The notes beneath the pieces are model-generated. The model saw only the letters and a program-made list of their open reading frames with translations, was not told the DNA's origin and did not search any database. DNA of 64,000 nt from Maribacter sp. 1_MG-2023 (GTDB taxonomy: Bacteria > Bacteroidota > Bacteroidia > Flavobacteriales > Flavobacteriaceae): NCBI RefSeq assembly GCF_030547005.1, contig NZ_JAUOPN010000008.1, positions 124,001 through 188,000 of the forward strand. Direction: 5' to 3'. Positions 63,809 through 64,000 of the stretch are shown in pieces (the first letter of the stretch is position 1; the number at the start of each line of letters is the position of its first letter). The position numbers and the translations under genes were made by a program.

Positions 63809-64000
63809 ATGTTCAGTAAAGAAGACTCTAGAAAATTACGTGAAGAATTTTGGATCGCTTTTGGAAAATCATTTCCAAATAAATGGACCTTATATAAAAC
63901 CAAGGTAAAAGGACTGTCCTTTAAGTTTCATTTTGATTTAAAAATGGCAATGGTTTCCATTGATGTAGATTCAGATATAGAACAACGTTTGAAGGTTTGG
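63809..64000 (+). CDS. DUF4268 family protein, 3' end cut by the window edge
   Basis: The first 64 residues are present. The start FSKEDSRKLREEFWIAFGKSFPNKW and the following KGLSFKFHFDLKMAMVSIDV segment match DUF4268-type proteins, uncharacterised soluble proteins common in flavobacteria. Translation is coupled to the ZIP transporter gene with no gap. Any function is unknown. Confidence 0.75.
   Translation, partial: MFSKEDSRKLREEFWIAFGKSFPNKWTLYKTKVKGLSFKFHFDLKMAMVSIDVDSDIEQRLKVW

Noticed and set aside
63809-64000. DUF4268 gene considered as part of a defence system
   Set aside because: It is cotranscribed with a metal transporter and no restriction, helicase or toxin gene is visible; the window ends before more can be seen.

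Overview
The window looks like chromosomal core DNA from a marine, probably gliding member of the Flavobacteriaceae (Bacteroidota). The basis is low GC content, abundant lipoproteins with short lipoboxes, a gldI homologue, flavobacterial families (DUF368 pair, DUF349, DUF3810, DUF6452/DUF6048, CCC-motif membrane proteins, OstA-like protein), and promoters of the Bacteroidota type (TTG, 17-20 bases, TAnnTTTG). The genus cannot be fixed from the sequence alone. I found no insertion sequences, prophage, CRISPR array, defence island, tRNA or rRNA. No gap between genes exceeds 300 bases; the largest (about 250 bases, 57361-57607) shows only one weak hairpin.

Layout. 1-4787 (minus strand): two rhomboid proteases, mutL, a small membrane protein, ribH and a membrane-anchored TPR protein. 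4911-6705 (plus): recF, a lipoprotein and a DciA-like protein. 6783-8276 (minus): ndk and a PhoD-like phosphatase. 8352-11066 (plus): a DHH phosphoesterase, gldI and a cyclophilin-FKBP fusion. Then pepD (minus), a DUF3810 protein and two amidohydrolase genes (plus). 18243-24602 (minus) is a molybdenum cofactor cluster in transcription order moaD, moaE, moaA, moaC, mobA, moeB-rhodanese, a TauE/SafE permease, moeA and a small membrane protein. 25582-31739 (plus): an RNA methyltransferase, an M48 protease, a SpoT-type ppGpp enzyme, a Fur-family regulator and purA. 31877-43595 (plus): a DUF1080/oxidoreductase pair, an OstA-like protein, an aminotransferase, a TPR protein, two DUF368 permeases, aroE and a DUF349 protein.

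43699-45245 (plus) is a GAF histidine kinase followed by a small cytochrome c. 45293-47678 (minus) holds a coiled-coil gene, zapA, a strong candidate for 6S (6S-Flavo) RNA, and rny. 47872-52694 (plus) is an M23 peptidase, a TonB-dependent receptor and an exported protein. Next come a cysteine desulfurase (minus), a lipoprotein (plus), an Smr protein (minus), DUF2752 and two CCC-motif membrane proteins (plus), rocD (minus), a mechanosensitive-channel-like protein, rlmD and a DUF6452/DUF6048 pair (plus), a small membrane protein and a THUMP methyltransferase (minus), and finally a ZIP transporter and a truncated DUF4268 gene (plus).

Most of this is housekeeping. The best leads are the 6S RNA between zapA and rny, a MutL whose C-terminal nuclease motifs are degraded, a cysteine-rich insertion in ornithine aminotransferase, a 20-base palindrome upstream of the DUF1080 gene, a purine-rich tract next to a probable moaA promoter, a cassette of small cysteine-motif membrane proteins, and several genes whose -7 box lies so close to the ATG that leaderless transcripts are likely. 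I did not find a clear new multi-gene system.
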